A DNA stretch of 64,000 nt, from contig NZ_CP085442.1 in the NCBI RefSeq assembly GCF_023824195.1, forward strand, positions 2,642,001 through 2,706,000, read 5' to 3'. This document shows, in pieces, positions 51,130 to 60,153 of the stretch. The position numbers were made by a program, and so were the translations under genes. The notes below the pieces were generated by a model, which saw nothing but the letters and a program-made list of their open reading frames with translations, was not told the DNA's origin and did not search any database. This DNA comes from Priestia megaterium (GTDB taxonomy: Bacteria; Bacillota; Bacilli; Bacillales; Bacillaceae_H). Numbering within the stretch: the first letter of the stretch is position 1; each line of letters opens with the position of its first letter.

Positions 51130-52566
51130 AATAGGAACTCCTACCGAAGAATTTTCTGGAGCTTGAGTTCGTTTTAGAAAAAAAGATAAGACGAGGGCAA
51201 TCGTTCCAACAATAGCAGCAATAAAAAATGCTTGCTGCAATCCGGAAATCAGTCCATTCACTTGTGCTAAAGCTGTATTTGGTTCATTTACCCCTTTTAA
51301 GTAACTCTCTTTTCCAGAAGACATAATACTGACAAATAGCGCAGTTCCAATTGCCCCGGACACTTGTTGTAATGTATTCATTATTGCTGTGCCATGGGGA
51401 TACAGCTGCTTAGGAAGCTGATTTAACCCGGTAGTCTGTGCAGGCATCATCACCATCGAAATACCAATCAACATCATCACGTGCAGCGCAACAACATAAG
51501 CTACACCCGTAGAAGCAGAAAGTTGACTAAAAAATCCAAGAGATAGGATAACGAGCACAAGACCTGGAGTGACTAATGCTTTAGGACCAAACTTATCAAA
51601 TAGCACTCCTGCCACCGGAGATAACAAACCATTAATTAAGCCACCTGGCAACAGCACAAGACCAGCTGCTACTGATGTTAAAAGCAGCGCCCCCTGGAGA
51701 TACATAGGAAGCAAAATCAACGTAGAAAATAGCGTCATCATCATAATGGTCAGCATAGCAGCAGCTACTGAAAACATTCGGTAGCGAAAAGCTCGAATAT
51801 CAAGCATAGGTTCTTTCAAACGCAGCTGACGCCAAATAAAAAAGAGTAGCCCCACCAGTCCAATAATAAGGGAATAAATAACCACAGGATTCCCCCACCC
51901 TTCTCCTTCACCTGCTGTGCTGAAGCCATACACGACTCCTCCAAAGCCCAAGCTAGACAGGATTATAGATAAAAAATCTACTTTTGGCTTCGTGAGCTCC
52001 GATACATTTTTCAAGTAAACAGCGGCAAATATAATGGAAAAGATGACTAGAGGCACCACTAAAAAGAAAAGCCATCTCCACGTAAATGTATCAATAATAA
52101 TACCTGAAAGTGTAGGTCCCAGTGCAGGGGCGAACATAATGACTAAACCAATCAGCCCCATGGCTCCTCCTCGCTTTTCCGGGGGGTAAATCGCCAAAAT
52201 GGTATTCATTAAAACTGGAAGCAACAGCCCTGTACCCAAAGCTTGGATAATTCGCCCAACCAGCAGGATCGAAAAAGTAGGCGCAAAGCCACAAATCAAC
52301 GTTCCAGCTAAAAATAAAATCATCGCACTTAAGAACATTTGTCGAGTGGTAAACCATTGACAAAGAAGCGCTGTGACAGGGACCAATATACCAATCACAA
52401 GCATATACGCTGTTGACAGCCACTGTACGCTAGATGGTTCAAGGCTAAACTCTTTCATTAAATCGTTAAACGCAATGGTCAAAAGCGTTTCATTTAAAAT
52501 AGCTACAAATGCACCTATTACTAGTGATGAAATAATAGGACCTCGTTTTGTTTCTGTACGACTCAT
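51124..52566 (-). CDS. DHA2 family (EmrB/QacA type) multidrug exporter, 14 TM
   Basis: A 480-residue transporter with about 14 membrane segments. Family features: VAILNETLLTIAFNDL in helix 1, VQWLSTAYML in helix 2, GRIIQALGTGLLLP, and motif C GLVIMFAPALGPTLSGIIID. The closest type I recognise is LmrB/YhcA. ATG 52566 is 7 bases behind GGGAG. No regulator is next to it. Confidence 0.88.
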   Translation of the reverse strand: MSRTETKRGPIISSLVIGAFVAILNETLLTIAFNDLMKEFSLEPSSVQWLSTAYMLVIGILVPVTALLCQWFTTRQMFLSAMILFLAGTLICGFAPTFSILLVGRIIQALGTGLLLPVLMNTILAIYPPEKRGGAMGLIGLVIMFAPALGPTLSGIIIDTFTWRWLFFLVVPLVIFSIIFAAVYLKNVSELTKPKVDFLSIILSSLGFGGVVYGFSTAGEGEGWGNPVVIYSLIIGLVGLLFFIWRQLRLKEPMLDIRAFRYRMFSVAAAMLTIMMMTLFSTLILLPMYLQGALLLTSVAAGLVLLPGGLINGLLSPVAGVLFDKFGPKALVTPGLVLVILSLGFFSQLSASTGVAYVVALHVMMLIGISMVMMPAQTTGLNQLPKQLYPHGTAIMNTLQQVSGAIGTALFVSIMSSGKESYLKGVNEPNTALAQVNGLISGLQQAFFIAAIVGTIALVLSFFLKRTQAPENSSVGVPIK

Positions 52567-52708
52567 CCACATTCTCCCTTTTCATTTTATTTATATAGAT
52601 GCTTACATCACCTATACTTATCAACAACTCAGACATTAGACAATTGCTATACAATCATACTCATAACCTTTTAGAATGGCTGCGCTGTTCTAGCTTATGA
52701 TGACTACA

Positions 52709-52741
52709 CAAAAAGCAGAACGATTACACGCTCTGCTTTTA
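52709..52741 (-). terminator. Terminator of the SUKH gene
   Basis: AAAAGCAGA and its complement with a 12-base loop and a T run on the minus strand. Confidence 0.7.
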
Positions 52742-52758
52742 AGTTCGAGAAGATAATA

Positions 52759-53298
52759 TTATTGAGCCGTCGTCTTTTTATCCGTTGAATGAACTTTGCT
52801 ACAAAGCTCATTCCAGTACCAAAAACAATTCCCTTGACTCACTATAAAACAATCCAGCCATTTCTGAAAATTCATATGTAATACATGTGCATCTTGAAAC
52901 GATGCGTTCCGCTTTTTTACTATCATATATGCAGGATGCGCTGATTTTTTGGAGTCAATGATAATCTCTTCTTCTCCAACAGACCCAATTGTCATATAGA
53001 GACTCTGACTTTTATAAGCTGTTTCTCTTACATCTTCTAAGCTATAAAGATTCCCTGTTATTTTTTTGTCAGCATCAATGAACAAATTACACCCATTTGT
53101 TAGCTGCAAAAACTGCTTGTAGTCTTCAGGGAGTGATACATGCATTTCTTCTTCAAAAACATTCAGTTGGTTCTTGCTTACTCCATCAAAAAAAGTACAA
53201 GTGGTTCTGTATACTTCTCCTTCATTTTTACACACTTCTATAACATTATTGTTTTCCCACAGCCGCTTTCGAAGTGAATTTATTATTTTTTCAATCAT
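52759..53298 (-). CDS. SMI1/KNR4 (SUKH) family protein
   Basis: A 179-residue protein with the SUKH fold signature: EEEMHVSLPEDYKQFLQLTNG (about residues 50-70) followed by LYSLEDV and a later WLDCFI segment. SUKH proteins are often immunity proteins for contact-dependent or polymorphic toxins. No toxin gene is next to it, so it may be an orphan immunity protein or have another role. The ATG follows TTGGAGG. Own terminator. Confidence 0.82.
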   Translation of the reverse strand: MIEKIINSLRKRLWENNNVIEVCKNEGEVYRTTCTFFDGVSKNQLNVFEEEMHVSLPEDYKQFLQLTNGCNLFIDADKKITGNLYSLEDVRETAYKSQSLYMTIGSVGEEEIIIDSKKSAHPAYMIVKKRNASFQDAHVLHMNFQKWLDCFIVSQGNCFWYWNELCSKVHSTDKKTTAQ

Positions 53299-53423
53299 AC
53301 TCTTCCTCCAAGCGTTGGATTTAAAACGGTTACATTACATTAATTAAACAATAATGTGCTAATTCCTTCTTTCCTACTAAATTATACGATAAACTTTAGA
53401 AATTCATGTTTGAATAACATAGA

Positions 53424-53449
53424 AAAAAGCAGCGAATATCGCTGCTTTA
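53424..53449 (-). terminator. Terminator of the APC permease
   Basis: AAAGCAGCGA and its complement with a 3-base centre and six T on the minus strand. Confidence 0.8.
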
Positions 53450-53453
53450 CAGG

Positions 53454-55046
53454 TTATACAGGTGCTTTTTCTTCCTGTTCAGGATGGTGATCGTAATCAA
53501 TAAGCGCTTTTGGAAGGCCCGTATATTTAGCCCAATAATAAATCCCAATGGATACGACCGCTATGATAATTAAGTCTACAGGCGTATCGATCAAACCCTT
53601 CCCTCCGCCGAACGAACCAATATAAGAAATAAAGAGCATGATGATATAATAAGCAACTAACCACCAAGTTGACTTAATCTGCTGACGAAGACTTACTTCT
53701 TTTGTAGGCACATATTTAGCAAAAATCAAGTAAATAACAAACATAACCAATTGAGAAGTTAACAGCCATGAAATAGTCTTCCAGCCTGACCAGTAGACAA
53801 TAAAGGAAGAAAAAATAAAGGATAATGGACCAATTATACTCATTCCTCTTAATTTAAAAGGCTTTTCCAAATCTTTTGCGTTCACCATAAAGGCCGCTGA
53901 TGAAATTGGTGCAATCGCGTAAGAAAGAATAAGCGCAACAGAGCATACGTTTACGAGTGCATTCCACGAAGGAAATGGCAGCGTCCAAAAAATCGAAAGT
54001 CCTAATGAAAGCCATAGAGATGATCGTGGAATCCCTGTTTTTTTATCCACATGAGCAAACGTTTTAAATAGCGTACCGTTACGAGACCAAGCATAGATAA
54101 GTCTAGATGTTGTATTCATAAAAATATTACCGTTACCACCCGGTGATAAAATAGCGTCTAAAATAACAAGTGTTGCTAGCCAGCCAAGGCCAAGAACAAC
54201 AGCGATGTCTTTAAATGGCAGTGAGAATTTATCTTGAATGCCGGACCAACCGCCTTTAATCATGTCAGATGGAATAGCTCCGATAAATAATACTTGTAGA
54301 GCAGTATAAATGAGAGCTGCTAGAATGATACAAATTACAAGAGCAATTGGAATATTACGCTGAGGATTTTTCACCTCTCCAGCTACTGATACAATTGGAT
54401 GAAGGCCTAAGTAAGCAAACATAACCCCGCCTGTGGCAATGGCGGCCTGGATACCATCAAACCCCCCGGGAGCAAACTCTCCCATCGTAAAGTTTCCTGA
54501 CTTAAAATAAAATGCCAGCGTTACGATTACCGTAAGCGGTACAAAATATTTAAAAATAGAAATAATAATATTCGATTTCGCAAATGCTTTTACACTCCAG
54601 TAATTGAGTAAAAAGAATAAGCAAAGCAACACAAATTGTAGAATCCATCCAGATATCGTCGGTGAATCAGATCCAGATTTTGTTAAACCCGGAAACCAGT
54701 AGGCCACATACTGTCTCACTGCTGTTACTTCGATAGCGATTAAGCTAGTGTAAGCTACAATAGTAATAAATGAAATCATATAGCCTACAAGATGACCGTG
54801 TGAATAAACAGGATATCGGATAATTCCTCCTGTACGAGGCAAGGCAGCCCCTAGCTCAGCGTATACAAGGCCTATTAATAAAATAATAACTCCACCAATA
54901 ACCCAAGAAAAACTTCCTGCAGGACCTGCTTGCGTAGCGACATTACTAACGGCAAACAGCCAAGCGGAGCCAAAAATAGCCCCTAATCCAATCAATGTTA
55001 AATCTAATAGGGATATCGTCTTTTTAAACGGACCTTTATTATCCAT
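53454..55046 (-). CDS. APC family amino-acid permease (aspartate symporter-like)
   Basis: A 530-residue permease with 12-14 membrane segments. The N-terminal LIGLGAIFGSAWLFA is the substrate- and ion-binding unwound helix 1 of APC transporters, and helix 6 has GGVMFAYLGLHPIVSVAGEVKNPQRNIP. Its length and sequence character resemble YveA (aspartate:proton symporter) of B. subtilis; this is a family-level suggestion only. The ATG follows AAAGGAGG. Upstream is a promoter with TTGACA. Confidence 0.85.
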   Translation of the reverse strand: MDNKGPFKKTISLLDLTLIGLGAIFGSAWLFAVSNVATQAGPAGSFSWVIGGVIILLIGLVYAELGAALPRTGGIIRYPVYSHGHLVGYMISFITIVAYTSLIAIEVTAVRQYVAYWFPGLTKSGSDSPTISGWILQFVLLCLFFLLNYWSVKAFAKSNIIISIFKYFVPLTVIVTLAFYFKSGNFTMGEFAPGGFDGIQAAIATGGVMFAYLGLHPIVSVAGEVKNPQRNIPIALVICIILAALIYTALQVLFIGAIPSDMIKGGWSGIQDKFSLPFKDIAVVLGLGWLATLVILDAILSPGGNGNIFMNTTSRLIYAWSRNGTLFKTFAHVDKKTGIPRSSLWLSLGLSIFWTLPFPSWNALVNVCSVALILSYAIAPISSAAFMVNAKDLEKPFKLRGMSIIGPLSFIFSSFIVYWSGWKTISWLLTSQLVMFVIYLIFAKYVPTKEVSLRQQIKSTWWLVAYYIIMLFISYIGSFGGGKGLIDTPVDLIIIAVVSIGIYYWAKYTGLPKALIDYDHHPEQEEKAPV

Positions 55047-55097
55047 AAGCTTCCTCCTTTGGATGAATCATCACTTTTGTTGTTTTTTTTGACAACA

Positions 55098-55125
55098 TTC
55101 ATATATATTCGATAATATGTGTCAA
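55098..55125 (-). promoter_or_regulatory. Promoter of the APC permease gene
   Basis: On the minus strand a perfect TTGACA and TATGAA separated by 16 bp, about 50 bp before the start. Confidence 0.55.
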
Positions 55126-55296
55126 AATTTTTATTACTATACCCATTCAAAATTACTTTGAACCCCTTTTCTTTATTTCTACAGATTAATTAACAGAAAA
55201 TTTTAAAAAATTCACTCTTATGTTCAAGACACACTAAAACTTTTTCTTCTCTTCTTTAATAGGTAAAATACTCAATAAATGAAAGGAGTTAGATAA

Positions 55297-56865
55297 ATGA
55301 CTTTACCAGAGAATTTGCCTGTTGATTTTACAGCTTACAATCACTTAACATTCCTTCCGCTCGGACGCAAGAATAAATCGATTCGGTCCGTAGGAAGTAA
55401 ACATACTAAAGGGCTACTTGGACGTTTAAATGACTACTTTGAGCGAGCAATGAATGAGTTATCTCAAGAAGATATAGTCCTTTTTCAAACGTTCTTATAT
55501 GGAAGTTATAGGGGCGGTTTTCCCGTCGCAATTGATAAAAATGAAGACGTTTATCCTCACTTTTGGAAACCAACTTCATTTCTATGGAAAGAATATAATA
55601 AGAATCGCGGCATTCCTATTCATCATGATGAGTTTTATTCTCAAGATTTTACGGTTTTGACTAAAAATGAGTTGGAAAATTATCTTGGAAGCATTATGAA
55701 AGATTACATGTTTTGCGCTAGAATACATGATTCTTCAAAAGAAGAATGGATTCAACATATTAATAAGTGTTTCTTCAAACATCCGCTCATTTCCCTTTAT
55801 CATCGAAATGCAGATGTGATTGAAGCAATTGAACAATCAAAAAAATCACCTTTGCTTTTTATTATGAAAAACCCTGAGCAAATTGCTTTTTGGCGCAATC
55901 GGATTGAAATCATTATGAGACCTTTTCGCTCTCTTTCTTCCACCGCCTTTGAGAGAGGATTTTCAGATACGGAAGATACGGTATTAACTGTTCACGGAGA
56001 AAACGAGATCATTCGCTTAACTTCAGAAAACAGAGGTCTCACCGTAACATATGATGTCACAAATGATGCCATTTCACTCGATGATGAGTATAATGTAGTG
56101 CTAGCAGCCAAACGCTTATCTACAACTCAGCGGCAGTTCGAAGAGATTATAGATGAAAATGAAGAAGTGATTCAAAAACTGCTTGTCTTTTTTAAATGGA
56201 AAAGTCTTTTAGAGCATCATGAAGTGCACATCAAAGAAATCCAAGATAAATTGTGCAGCCTAACCACTTATCAACTTAATCAAAGACAAGTTTTACAGGA
56301 AAACGATCCCTTTCTTTCCTTCATTCAAAACGTATTACAAGTAAAAACACCGAATGCAAATCTCCAAGTTGGTTCCATTCAATGGTTTTCGCAATGGGAT
56401 TTTCCAGATGTCACCCTGCTGCAGGAAACAAACAAATTTACATGTTATATGGGTCCAAACGAAATAGAAAAGAAACTGACAGAAATAAGCGCTAAGATAG
56501 AAAATGAACTTCATAAGCAGCGTCAGGACCTGCTTTCGACTCCGCTAAAAATCGGTCAAATAACTTTTGATTCAAACCAAATGCTACGGTTATTAACACT
56601 TATAGATACCTTAAAGAACACGGAAACTCAGCAGAGTTACGTACAAATTTTAGAAGGCGTTTCTACTAACAGTATTCGTCAAAAAAAGCTCGATAAAATA
56701 CCCGCATTTGGATTGTTAAATTCCGTAAAGCGCAAGCGCATTGTTACGTATTTACAAGAATTACAAAACTATCAGCTGCTTAAAAAAGAGAAAAAAGGAT
56801 TCCGCCTCACTCCAAAAGGCGAAGCCATCCGACGTCTATTTGAAGAAGAATCACGGAGAATATGA
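55297..56865 (+). CDS. Unknown protein with a C-terminal RQC-type winged helix
   Basis: A 522-residue protein. The first 430 residues match nothing I know; they include a coiled part near 310-345 and a Glu/Lys-rich stretch near 400-425. The C-terminal 85 residues, YVQILEGVSTNSIRQKKLDK then FGLLNSVKRKRIVTYLQEL and FRLTPKGEAI, follow the pattern of the RQC winged helix of RecQ helicases, without any helicase domain. NCBI has families called RQC-minor of this kind, which may apply. A DNA- or RNA-binding role is inferred. The ATG follows AAAGGAG; own terminator. Confidence 0.65.
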   Translation: MTLPENLPVDFTAYNHLTFLPLGRKNKSIRSVGSKHTKGLLGRLNDYFERAMNELSQEDIVLFQTFLYGSYRGGFPVAIDKNEDVYPHFWKPTSFLWKEYNKNRGIPIHHDEFYSQDFTVLTKNELENYLGSIMKDYMFCARIHDSSKEEWIQHINKCFFKHPLISLYHRNADVIEAIEQSKKSPLLFIMKNPEQIAFWRNRIEIIMRPFRSLSSTAFERGFSDTEDTVLTVHGENEIIRLTSENRGLTVTYDVTNDAISLDDEYNVVLAAKRLSTTQRQFEEIIDENEEVIQKLLVFFKWKSLLEHHEVHIKEIQDKLCSLTTYQLNQRQVLQENDPFLSFIQNVLQVKTPNANLQVGSIQWFSQWDFPDVTLLQETNKFTCYMGPNEIEKKLTEISAKIENELHKQRQDLLSTPLKIGQITFDSNQMLRLLTLIDTLKNTETQQSYVQILEGVSTNSIRQKKLDKIPAFGLLNSVKRKRIVTYLQELQNYQLLKKEKKGFRLTPKGEAIRRLFEEESRRI

Positions 56866-56895
56866 GATTATATCTCGCGTGATTCTTCTTTTTTG
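56843..56895 (+). terminator. Terminator of the RQC-domain gene
   Basis: AAGAAGAATCACG and its complement with a 22-base loop containing the stop codon, then six T. Confidence 0.78.
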
Positions 56896-57025
56896 ATTTT
56901 GAAGACTACTTTCTCTATTAAATGCTTATCATAATTAGAAATCTCCATTCATATAATCATTACTAGATTAGCAAAGTCCTTCATACCTATTAGCCTGATG
57001 CTGACATAGAGAGGAGATTTCGCCA

Positions 57026-58195
57026 TTGAAATCTAGTAATCGCGCCAATTTTGTAGTGTTAACATATAAGATGGTTCTTGTTATTTTATCCATTGTTTTA
57101 ATGACATCATCTATCATTGTTCTAGTGAGTTACTCAGCATTTAAAGAACAGTTCAATTCTTCTATTGTCTATCAAACGTTATCGAGGCATAAAGCAGAAA
57201 GCCTTTATTATTTGATGAGCCAGGAAAACCATCATTTTTCAACGGCTTTTGATAAAAATTACTCGCCTCCAGGTCTTTCTTCTACACTGCTAGAGTTATC
57301 AACAAGTATTCGAGCAGAAGACGCGAGAAGCTTGTTTGGTTCAGAACTTCCTGGATTCAGTATTTACGACTCCAATATTATCATCGCCGGTGAAGGCACA
57401 AATTTCACAAACTTCCCTAGAGAATCTGCACCACCGTTAGATGAAACGCTAAAAGAAAGAAATTCTACTACAAAAGTTCAGCAACCTAAAGAAAACAATG
57501 GTACGAATGCTCCAAATAATAATACAACTGGCGGAAAAAAGGTATTTTATATTTATCATACGCACAGCTGGGAATCTTACTTGCCTCTGTTAGGACTTGA
57601 AGGTGATCCAGATGCTAATAAAGCAGTAGATAGCAAAACAAATATTAATATGGTCGCAAATATGCTAGGAAAAGATTTAGAGGCTCAGGGAATTGGGGCA
57701 GAAGTAGATCAAACCAATATTGGACAGAAATTAAAAGAAAAAGGTTGGAACACCAATCAATCGTACGCCATGTCTCGCACAGTAATTGAAACGGCGATGA
57801 CTGAGAATAGAGATTTAACTTACTTTATCGATTTGCACCGAGATTCGCTTCGAAAAGATAATACAACCATTAAGATTAACAATAAATCGTATGCAAAAGT
57901 TGTGTTTGTTTTAGGGAAAGCGAATCAAAACTTTGAACAAAACTTAAAAATGGCAAAAGCGCTTCATGAAGGTCTTGAAAAGAAATATCCTGGGTTAAGC
58001 CGCGGAGTTATTGGCAAAAACAAATCCAGCGGTAACGGTGTATATAATCAAGATGTTTCTAAAAATGCCATTTTAATTGAAGTGGGCGGAGTTGATAATA
58101 ACTTTGATGAACTAGCCAACACAACAAAAGCACTGTCTGATGTCATTAGCCAATTCTACTGGCAAGCTGAAAAAGTAGATGCCCCTGCTCAATAA
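57026..58195 (+). CDS. SpoIIP-family sporulation cell-wall hydrolase
   Basis: A 389-residue protein: one N-terminal membrane segment (about 16-36), a Ser/Asn-rich linker and the SpoIIP catalytic domain. Probable zinc ligands and catalytic residues are in YHTHSWESY (H178, H180, E183) and DLHRDS (H271, D273). SpoIIP acts as amidase and endopeptidase on peptidoglycan during engulfment. The usual spoIIP lies beside gpr, which is not in this window, so this may be a second copy. The start is a TTG behind GAGAGGAG. Confidence 0.88.
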   Translation: MKSSNRANFVVLTYKMVLVILSIVLMTSSIIVLVSYSAFKEQFNSSIVYQTLSRHKAESLYYLMSQENHHFSTAFDKNYSPPGLSSTLLELSTSIRAEDARSLFGSELPGFSIYDSNIIIAGEGTNFTNFPRESAPPLDETLKERNSTTKVQQPKENNGTNAPNNNTTGGKKVFYIYHTHSWESYLPLLGLEGDPDANKAVDSKTNINMVANMLGKDLEAQGIGAEVDQTNIGQKLKEKGWNTNQSYAMSRTVIETAMTENRDLTYFIDLHRDSLRKDNTTIKINNKSYAKVVFVLGKANQNFEQNLKMAKALHEGLEKKYPGLSRGVIGKNKSSGNGVYNQDVSKNAILIEVGGVDNNFDELANTTKALSDVISQFYWQAEKVDAPAQ

Positions 58196-58224
58196 AAAAA
58201 GCCCTCTTCACTGAGGGCTTTTTA
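58194..58224. terminator. Bidirectional terminator (SpoIIP-type / cobalamin operon)
   Basis: AAAAAGCCCTC and its complement with a 6-base loop between convergent units; it marks the end of the cobalamin operon. Confidence 0.9.
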
Positions 58225-58761
58225 AAATTCAATTCCTTTTACAGCAGGAATTCCTTCATCGTAGTAATGTTTATGAGGCTTCATTTCCGTCACAAGATCT
58301 GCTGCTTCCATCACTTCTTTTTTTGCAGAACGTCCAGTGATGACCAAATGCATATGCTCAGGACGCTTTTGAATAAGATCAATCACTTCATGTAGCGGTA
58401 GCACATCATCAATAGGAAATTTATCGATAGCTAGTGCGTTATTTAACTCGTCTAAAATAACCACATCATATTCATCTGAAAAGACTTTTTCCTTCGTTAG
58501 CGCCCAGGCTTTTTTCAAAGCATCACGATGTTCAGGTGGTGTTTTTGTCCATGTAAAGCCGACTCCTGTTTGAATCATTTCAATTCCCATTCTGTCAAAC
58601 ATCAGCTTTTCGCCATATGTACGCTGAGGAGATTTAATAAATTGAATCATTAATACTTTTTGTCCGCGTCCCGTAGCCCGCAAAGCAAGACCTAAAGCAG
58701 CAGTTGTTTTCCCTTTTCCGTCTCCGGTATAAACTAACGTAAGACCACGTTTATCTTTCAA
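58222..58761 (-). CDS. btuR: Cob(I)yrinic acid a,c-diamide adenosyltransferase
   Basis: A 179-residue CobO/BtuR-type enzyme. The P-loop TGDGKGKTTAALG is near the N-terminus; later VVILDELNNAL and GRSAKKEVMEAADLVTEM are family segments. It transfers the adenosyl group from ATP to the corrinoid cobalt. Last gene of the cobalamin operon, 31 bp after cbiY. The start is a TTG behind AGAGG. Confidence 0.93.
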   Translation of the reverse strand: MKDKRGLTLVYTGDGKGKTTAALGLALRATGRGQKVLMIQFIKSPQRTYGEKLMFDRMGIEMIQTGVGFTWTKTPPEHRDALKKAWALTKEKVFSDEYDVVILDELNNALAIDKFPIDDVLPLHEVIDLIQKRPEHMHLVITGRSAKKEVMEAADLVTEMKPHKHYYDEGIPAVKGIEF

Positions 58762-58792
58762 TCTAAAAACCTCTTTTTCTTCGAATTTCAGT

Positions 58793-59362
58793 TTACAGCC
58801 ATGTTGTTTTTTCTGTAAACGGTGTTCTAGCAGGCTCTTTCATTTTTGTAAGAGACTCTTCATTTGGATAGCCTAGAAATACGTTTCCTACTACGACTTT
58901 ACCTGAAGGCCTGCCGATAAACTCATACAGCCTCTCGTCTCGAACAAGACCAACGCCTCTTGTTCTCCAAACGAACCCAAGACCTAGTTCTTTAGCTGCT
59001 AGCCACATGGAATGAATCGCGCATGAAACCGCATATTTATTGTCTTCGGTGGCTTCTTCATCTCCTTCAACTGTATCAGCTGTTACGACGATATGTACAG
59101 GCGTATTTTTCACTGCTTTTAACGAACTTTCTACCAAATGAGGCTTTGTAGGAAAGCGCTCCTTTAAATACGCTTCAGCCAGCGCTTCATACTTCTTTTT
59201 TGCTTCTCCTTGAATCACATAGAAGCTCCAAGGCTCTCTCATTCGATCATTTGGAGCCCATGTCGCTGCTTCAAGCAGCTGTTCGATTTTCTCTTGCTCC
59301 ACTTCGCGTGCTTCATGATCTCGTACCGCTCTTCGTTCTTTTAGCTGTGAGATAATCGTCAT
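58793..59362 (-). CDS. cbiY: Nitroreductase family protein of the cobalamin operon (CbiY)
   Basis: A 189-residue flavin enzyme of the nitroreductase family: RRAVRDHEAR at the start and ATWAPNDRMREPWSFYVIQ with later AAKELGLGFVWR. Its place between cysG(A) and btuR is that of cbiY in the B. megaterium cobI operon. Possible roles are cobalt reduction or a BluB-like flavin reaction; neither is shown by the sequence. ATG 59362 follows AAAGGAGGAG; the frame to 59419 is rejected. Confidence 0.85.
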   Translation of the reverse strand: MTIISQLKERRAVRDHEAREVEQEKIEQLLEAATWAPNDRMREPWSFYVIQGEAKKKYEALAEAYLKERFPTKPHLVESSLKAVKNTPVHIVVTADTVEGDEEATEDNKYAVSCAIHSMWLAAKELGLGFVWRTRGVGLVRDERLYEFIGRPSGKVVVGNVFLGYPNEESLTKMKEPARTPFTEKTTWL

Positions 59363-59382
59363 ATTGTCTCCTCCTTTTAATG

Positions 59383-60153
59383 TTAAAGCAGAATATTTTC
59401 CGCTCTTTCTTCGAACCATTTTATTTTTTCTCTAATTGTCACAACTTCACCTACAAGCACGATGGCAGGATGGGCAATTTCTGCTTTTTGTGCTATTTCT
59501 TCGATTGTGGCAAGCGTTCCCGTTACGGTGCGCTGATACTTTGTCGTTCCCCACTGAACAAGCGCTACTGGCGTATGTTTATCTCGTCCGTGGTCCATCA
59601 ACTGCTTGCATATATGAGGTAAATTTCCAACGCCCATATAAAAGGCAATTGTATCTATTCCTTGAGCGAGCGCTGACCAATTTAAGTAATCTTTTCCTTT
59701 TTCTTCTCTTCCATGACCCGTTACAATGGCAAAAGAAGTGGCATGATCTCTGTGTGTAACAGGGATCCCCGCATAAGCTGGAGCTGCAATTCCTGACGTG
59801 ATACCAGGCACTACTTCATAAGGAATTCCTTGATTAGCAAGCACTTCAGCTTCCTCTGCTCCGCGGCCAAACACAAAAGGATCGCCTCCTTTTAAGCGCG
59901 TCACTACTTTTCCTTGAAGTGCTTTTTCAACAAGCAGTTCGTGAATACGATCTTGGATGACTCCGTGCTTGCCCGGTAATTTTCCGCAAAAAATAAGCTC
60001 CGCGTCTTTTTTAGCATAGTTTAACAACTGTTCATTGGCTAAGCGGTCATATAAAATAACATCCGCTTCTTGAATACACTCCATTCCATATACGGTTATT
60101 AGCTTCGGATCTCCTGGTCCGGCTCCTACTAAATATACTTTTCCAACTGTCAC
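59383..60153 (-). CDS. cysG(A): Uroporphyrinogen-III C-methyltransferase
   Basis: A 256-residue SUMT. Motifs: VYLVGAGPGDPKLIT at the N-terminus, RLKGGDPFVFGRG (SAM loop), VPGITSGIAAPAYAGIPVTHRD and TGHGRE. It methylates uroporphyrinogen III at C-2 and C-7 to give precorrin-2, the branch point to cobalamin and siroheme. The start GTG overlaps the cbiA stop (GTGA). It is only the methylase part of CysG; the dehydrogenase/chelatase part is elsewhere. Confidence 0.95.
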   Translation of the reverse strand: MTVGKVYLVGAGPGDPKLITVYGMECIQEADVILYDRLANEQLLNYAKKDAELIFCGKLPGKHGVIQDRIHELLVEKALQGKVVTRLKGGDPFVFGRGAEEAEVLANQGIPYEVVPGITSGIAAPAYAGIPVTHRDHATSFAIVTGHGREEKGKDYLNWSALAQGIDTIAFYMGVGNLPHICKQLMDHGRDKHTPVALVQWGTTKYQRTVTGTLATIEEIAQKAEIAHPAIVLVGEVVTIREKIKWFEERAENILL

